From positions 124,001 to 188,000 of the forward strand of contig JADZEQ010000002.1 of the NCBI GenBank assembly GCA_020850455.1: a DNA stretch of 64,000 nucleotides, read 5' to 3'. The stretch's first letter is position 1. The number at the start of each line of letters is the position of its first letter. Origin of the DNA: Sphingomonadaceae bacterium. GTDB lineage: Bacteria > Pseudomonadota > Alphaproteobacteria > Sphingomonadales > Sphingomonadaceae. Of the stretch, positions 60,312 to 64,000 are shown one piece after another. The notes beneath the pieces were generated by a model, which was not told where the DNA came from, made no database searches, and saw nothing but the letters and a program-made list of their open reading frames with translations. Made by a program: the position numbers and the translations under genes.

Positions 60312-60360
60312 ATGTGATATATAGATTGTGTGTCACATTACGATGTGATATATCGCCGAT
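60312..60360 (+). promoter_or_regulatory. ribBX promoter with dyad and repeated half-sites
   Basis: TTGTGT (60326-60331) and TATATC (60349-60354) have a 17-base spacer, with the start point expected at the ribBX ATG (60361). The spacer holds TCACAT-TACG-ATGTGA (60333-60348), a perfect dyad. ATGTGATATAT occurs at 60312-60322 and 60343-60353, 31 bases apart, about three helical turns. The coding product carries an HTH domain. Confidence 0.55.
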
Positions 60361-61644
60361 ATGGACGATATAATCACCCGCATCCGTGCCGTTGTCGACA
60401 ATGGCGAAATGACCAAATCCGGCCTCGCCCGCGCTGCCGGGCTGCACGCCAACAGCCTGCGCGACATGGATCAGGCGGACTGGAACCCGACGACGGAAAC
60501 TTTGCGCAAGCTGGGCGACTGGCTGGCCTATGGCAGCGATGCCAGCCCGATGGCGAGCGTAGAGGAAATCATCGACGAAGCGCGCAATGGGCGCATGTAT
60601 ATTTTGGTCGATGATGAGGACAGGGAGAATGAGGGCGACCTGATTATCCCCGCACAAATGGCGACCCCGGCAGCGATTAATTTCATGGCGACGCATGGCC
60701 GCGGCCTCATCTGCCTGACATTGCCGCGCGCGCGGGTGGAAACATTGGGGCTCGAATTGATGAGCCGGGCCAATGGCACCCGCCACGAAACCGCCTTTAC
60801 CACCAGCATCGAAGCGCGCGAAGGGGTGACCACCGGCATTTCGGCGGCCGACCGGGCGCGGACCATTTCGGTCGCCATCGACGCGGGCAAGGGGGCGGGC
60901 GATATTGTGACCCCCGGCCATGTTTTTCCGCTGATCGCGCGCGATGGCGGGGTGCTGGTGCGCGCCGGACATACAGAGGCATCGGTCGATATTTCACGCC
61001 TCGCCGGGCTCAACCCGTCGGGGGTGATTTGCGAGATTATGAATGAGGATGGGACGATGGCCCGGCTCGGTGACCTCATCCCCTTTGCCCGGCGCCACGG
61101 CCTCAAAATCGGGACGATTGCCGACCTTATCGCCTATCGCCATCGCAATGATTCGCTGGTCGAATGCGTCGCCGATGCCCCTTTTCAGTCGGACTATGGC
61201 GGCGACTGGCGGCTCAAATCCTATCGCAACAAGGTGGACGGCATCATCCACCTCGTCCTGCAAAAGGGGCCGGTCGACCCCGATGGCGTCACCTTGGTGC
61301 GGATGCACCCGCTGTCGATCTTGGATGATTTATTCGGCCGCCCGGGGCAGCGCAAACGCCGCCTGCAACGTTCGATGGATGCCATCGGCGAAGCGGGGTC
61401 GGGGCTGATCGTCCTTCTTATGCGGCCCCTGCCCGGCGCGGTGGAGGGGGAATTGCTCCCCCCGGCGGGCACCCAGCCAACCGGGACGATGGATTTGCGC
61501 ACCTATGGCATTGGCGCGCAAATATTGGCCGACTTGGGCGTCCACAAGATGGAATTGCTGACCCCAACCCACACCAATTTGGTCGGGCTGGATGGCTATG
61601 GCCTCACCATCGTTGGCGAACGCAACATCCCGGGGGAGGGATGA
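60361..61644 (+). CDS. HTH-RibB-RibX fusion: DHBP synthase with regulator domain
   Basis: The 427-residue protein has three parts. Residues 1-56 form a Cro/CI-like HTH (MTKSGLARAAGLHANSLRDM and WNPTTETLRKLGDWLA). Residues 67-265 are 3,4-dihydroxy-2-butanone 4-phosphate synthase, with acidic loop DDEDRENEGDL (84-94), THGRGLICL and RAGHTEASVD. Residues 270-427 resemble GTP cyclohydrolase II but lack its zinc cysteines: RMHPLSILDDLF stands where the Cys-containing loop should be. This fits the known RibBX hybrids, which have RibB activity and no cyclohydrolase activity. A working RibA must be elsewhere. The HTH and the upstream operator suggest self-regulation. Confidence 0.9.
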   Translation: MDDIITRIRAVVDNGEMTKSGLARAAGLHANSLRDMDQADWNPTTETLRKLGDWLAYGSDASPMASVEEIIDEARNGRMYILVDDEDRENEGDLIIPAQMATPAAINFMATHGRGLICLTLPRARVETLGLELMSRANGTRHETAFTTSIEAREGVTTGISAADRARTISVAIDAGKGAGDIVTPGHVFPLIARDGGVLVRAGHTEASVDISRLAGLNPSGVICEIMNEDGTMARLGDLIPFARRHGLKIGTIADLIAYRHRNDSLVECVADAPFQSDYGGDWRLKSYRNKVDGIIHLVLQKGPVDPDGVTLVRMHPLSILDDLFGRPGQRKRRLQRSMDAIGEAGSGLIVLLMRPLPGAVEGELLPPAGTQPTGTMDLRTYGIGAQILADLGVHKMELLTPTHTNLVGLDGYGLTIVGERNIPGEG

Positions 61645-61651
61645 TCACCCG

Positions 61652-62503
61652 ATGAGCCTGTCGCTTGGCATCGGCTTTGCCCTTGCCGCTGCGCTCACCA
61701 CCGCCTCATCGCATGCCTTGCTGAAATCGGGGGCCGACCAAGCCGCCGTGCGCGCGATGTGCGGCGGCATTTGGGCGGCGGCAGCGGCCATCCCCGTGGC
61801 CTTCATCGGTTGGCCGACGGCGGCGATGTTGCCATGGCTGGCCGGGGCAGTCGCGCTCCACACCATTTATTCGATCATCCTCACCCGTTCCTATACGCTC
61901 AATGATTTTTCGGTCGCCTTTCCGATTGCCCGCGGCACCGCGCCCCTGATTACCGCCGGGGGCAGCGCCTTGGCCTTGGGCGAAATCCCGACGCTCGGCG
62001 CGTTCGGCGGGGTCGTGGCGATTAGTTCGGGGATATTGTCGCTATCGCTGGGTGGGCGCATCGGGACGGCGGGGCTGGCCGCCGCGCTCTCCGCCGGCCT
62101 GTTCACCGCCGCTTATACGATTGTCGATGCAGGCGGCATGCGCGCCAGCGACGGGGTTTTGCCCTTTCTTTGCTGGTTTTTTTTCGCGACCGGCATCACG
62201 CTATTAATCCAGTTTCGGCTGATGGCCGGCCCGTCGGCATTGCGCCGCCTGCGCACCGAAGCGCGCGCCGGTTTGGCAACGGGCGCGCTGTCGATCATCA
62301 GCTTTGGCGCGACGCTGGTCGCGCTGCGCTATGCGCCGGTCATGCTGGTGAGCGCGCTGCGCGAAACCTGCATCCTCGTCAGCATCCTTATTTCCTGGTT
62401 GTGGATGCGCGAACGCCTCACCCGCCACAGCCTCACCGCCGCATGCCTGATCGCCGTCGGCACCGTCATTTTGCTGCTTTCGCCCTTTTCCACCAACGCC
62501 TAA
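61652..62503 (+). CDS. EamA/DMT family transporter, possible flavin transporter
   Basis: The 283-residue protein has about ten membrane helices in two EamA repeats (residues 1-140 and 150-280), typical of drug/metabolite transporters. It starts 7 bases after ribBX and is followed by ribH, so it is in the operon. A RibN-like flavin transport role is inferred from position only; the alternative is an unrelated exporter. Start ATG 61652 is chosen because helix 1 starts after it. Confidence 0.88.
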   Translation: MSLSLGIGFALAAALTTASSHALLKSGADQAAVRAMCGGIWAAAAAIPVAFIGWPTAAMLPWLAGAVALHTIYSIILTRSYTLNDFSVAFPIARGTAPLITAGGSALALGEIPTLGAFGGVVAISSGILSLSLGGRIGTAGLAAALSAGLFTAAYTIVDAGGMRASDGVLPFLCWFFFATGITLLIQFRLMAGPSALRRLRTEARAGLATGALSIISFGATLVALRYAPVMLVSALRETCILVSILISWLWMRERLTRHSLTAACLIAVGTVILLLSPFSTNA

Positions 62504-62514
62504 AGGAATTTGCC

Positions 62515-62934
62515 ATGGCCCATTTTCTGATCGTCGAAGCGCGGTTTTACGCGCACCTTAATGACATGCTGCTGGCGGGTGCGCGCGCCGCCATCGAAGC
62601 GGCGGGGCATAGCCATGCAACGATCAGCGTGCCCGGCGCGCTCGAAATCCCGGCAGCCATTGCCATGGCAGAGGGGAGCGGGCGCTATGACGGCTTTGTC
62701 GCGCTCGGCGTCGTCATTCGCGGCGAAACCTATCATTTTGAAGTGGTTTCGAACGAAAGCGCGCGCGGCATCATGGCCTTGACGCTCGACAATATCGCCA
62801 TCGGCAACGGCATCCTCACCACCGAAAATGAAGCGCAAGCGATTGCCCGCGCCGACCCGGCGCAGATGGACAAGGGCGGCGGCGCGGCCAAGGCGGCGAT
62901 TGCCATGTGGCAGTTGCGCAGCGAATTGCGCTAA
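62515..62934 (+). CDS. ribH: 6,7-dimethyl-8-ribityllumazine synthase
   Basis: The 139-residue enzyme condenses the RibB product (butanone phosphate) with the pyrimidine from RibD. The motifs are [16 protein letters not shown] and [20 protein letters not shown] with the catalytic His, and [19 protein letters not shown]. It is a little short but complete. AAAGGAATTTGCC precedes ATG 62515; the extension to 62170 is antisense-free but covers the transporter gene and is rejected. Confidence 0.95.
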   Translation: MAHFLIVEARFYAHLNDMLLAGARAAIEAAGHSHATISVPGALEIPAAIAMAEGSGRYDGFVALGVVIRGETYHFEVVSNESARGIMALTLDNIAIGNGILTTENEAQAIARADPAQMDKGGGAAKAAIAMWQLRSELR

Positions 62935-63004
62935 CCGCCAAGGGCAGCCGCGCTGCACCACGATGGGGCGAATATGGCCCTGTCTTTTATGTGGGCTTTG
63001 CCGC

Positions 63005-64000
63005 TTATGCGCCCTGCGCCATCGTCGGCCAATCGACATAGCCTTCGGGGCCGGGCGAATACCAGATACGGTAATTGTCCGGGGTAAAGGGCGCGCCGGT
63101 GCGCAGGCGTTCGACCAGATCGGGGTTGGCGATAAAGGGGCGGCCATAGCTGATGGCATCGGCAAGGCCGCTCGCCAGATCATCGGCGCAATTTTCGCCG
63201 TCATATTCCTGATTGAGGATGAGCGGGCCTGAAAATAGCGGGCGGATATGCGGCGAAACGCGCGGTACATCGGTGCGGCCAAAATCCCCGAAATCGCGTT
63301 GTTCGCGTAATTCCAGAAAGGCGATGCCAATCTGGTCGAGCGCCGCCGCCGCCGCGCCGAACAGCGCCACCGGGTCGCTGTCATCACAGCCCTGCGTCTC
63401 GCCATTGGGTGACAGGCGCACCGACACCCGCCCGCTGCCCAAAGTATCGACCAATGCGCCGGTCACTTCGCGCAGCAACCGGATGCGGTTTTCGACCGGC
63501 CCGCCATAGCCATCATCGCGAAAATTGGTGCCGTCGCGCAAAAATTGGTCGATCAAATAGCCATTGGCCCCATGCACTTGCACCCCGTCAAAGCCGGCGG
63601 CGATCGCATTTTTGCCCGCCGCGACATAATCGGCGATAATCGCCGGAATCTCCTCCATCGTCAGCGCCCGCGCCGCGACATAGGGTTTTTTCTCCCCCGG
63701 CACATGGGCAAAACCGGGCGCGGTGGTCGCCGATGCCGAAACCGGCTGCGCGCCGCCCAGAAAATCCGAATGGACGAGCCGGCCCATATGCCAAAGCTGA
63801 CAGATGATCCGCCCGCCCGCTGCATGGACGGCATCGGTGACGGGTTTCCACGCCTCCACCTGCGCATCCGACCAGATGCCGGGGGCCGACGGCCAGCCCA
63901 GCCCTTGCTGCGAAATCCCCGTCGCCTCCGAAATAATCAGCCCCGCCGATGCGCGCTGCGCATAATAAGCCGCCTTGAGTTCGCTGATCGGCACATGCCC
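63005..64000 (-). CDS. Old Yellow Enzyme family FMN oxidoreductase, N-terminus missing
   Basis: The minus-strand frame runs off the window end. The visible 332 codons hold the FMN barrel with AAYYAQRASAGLIISEATGI, CQLWHMGRLVH, DGVQVHGANGYLIDQFLRDG (substrate His-Asn pair), FRDDGYGGPVENR and FIANPDLVERL. NemA-type members reduce alkenes and nitro compounds with NAD(P)H. About 30 to 40 N-terminal residues, including the first strand, are missing. An in-frame ATG at 63994 is not the start. It lies convergent to ribH and 70 bases away; its FMN need is met by the riboflavin genes, but no link is implied. Confidence 0.92.
   Translation of the reverse strand, partial: GHVPISELKAAYYAQRASAGLIISEATGISQQGLGWPSAPGIWSDAQVEAWKPVTDAVHAAGGRIICQLWHMGRLVHSDFLGGAQPVSASATTAPGFAHVPGEKKPYVAARALTMEEIPAIIADYVAAGKNAIAAGFDGVQVHGANGYLIDQFLRDGTNFRDDGYGGPVENRIRLLREVTGALVDTLGSGRVSVRLSPNGETQGCDDSDPVALFGAAAAALDQIGIAFLELREQRDFGDFGRTDVPRVSPHIRPLFSGPLILNQEYDGENCADDLASGLADAISYGRPFIANPDLVERLRTGAPFTPDNYRIWYSPGPEGYVDWPTMAQGA

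Noticed and set aside
60312..60353. TGTGA/TCACA repeats read as a CRP site
   Set aside because: The half-sites are in the order TCACAT then ATGTGA, or 15 bases apart, and not TGTGA-N6-TCACA.

Overview
This window reads as chromosomal DNA of a sphingomonad-type alphaproteobacterium (order Sphingomonadales; I cannot fix the genus). The evidence is the high G+C content, dense coding with many 1-4 bp start/stop overlaps, an alphaproteobacterial his gene order beside a divergent sspB-fumC, an alpha-type SspB, a UPF0314/DUF2585 protein, Tat-exported DUF885 peptidases, several TonB-related genes, and sigma70-type promoters with a TATAGG -10 box placed directly before ATG. I saw no rRNA, tRNA, IS element, prophage or CRISPR array; this is core and near-core chromosome.

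Layout. 1-1857 (minus): a cut-off lipoprotein, a multi-pass membrane protein, a small helical protein and a LuxR-type HTH protein with a C-terminal membrane anchor. 2116-4677: gyrB. 4705-10329: cytochrome b561, a TonB-dependent receptor, a Bcr/CflA exporter and an APC amino-acid permease. 10471-13923 (minus): hisB-hisH-hisA-hisF-hisE-HIT. 14039-20412: sspB-fumC, a DUF885 peptidase, a small glycine-rich protein, a VanY-like lipoprotein, a DUF2585 protein and gmk. 20409-24570 (minus): thioesterase, DUF1993, and a beta-oxidation block of acyl-CoA dehydrogenase, thiolase and SDR dehydrogenase. 24701-29839: SMP-30 lactonase, a second DUF885 peptidase and an M3 lipoprotein peptidase. 29917-34259 (minus): an iron-uptake set (siderophore receptor, PKHD dioxygenase, PepSY membrane protein) behind a Fur box.

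34448-39691: an SPFH protein with a ribbon-helix-helix protein, then rpe, a heparinase-like protein and purH. 39864-41789 (minus): DEAD-box helicase. 42146-45877: FAD oxidoreductase, GtrA protein and a large polytopic GT-C-like protein, probably an envelope glycan module. 45874-50958 (minus): exported MsrB, a P450, an ABC-2 exporter pair and prs. 51199-55414: nadE, a diguanylate cyclase and gltX. 55652-57869: tonB, an alpha/beta hydrolase and a small membrane protein. 57866-62934: riboflavin genes ribD, ribE, an exported unknown, HTH-ribBX, a DMT transporter and ribH. 63005-64000: a cut-off Old Yellow Enzyme.

The most interesting signal is in the riboflavin cluster. Its RibB protein carries an N-terminal Cro/CI-like HTH and a C-terminal cyclohydrolase-II-like domain without the zinc cysteines. 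Immediately upstream lies a probable leaderless promoter whose spacer contains a perfect dyad, plus a further copy of the half-site. No FMN riboswitch is visible. I infer a self-regulating biosynthetic enzyme. Secondary signals are repeated leaderless promoter architecture (gyrB, hisB, gltX), a membrane-tethered LuxR module, and unassigned operator dyads before the SPFH gene, the P450, tonB and the beta-oxidation genes.
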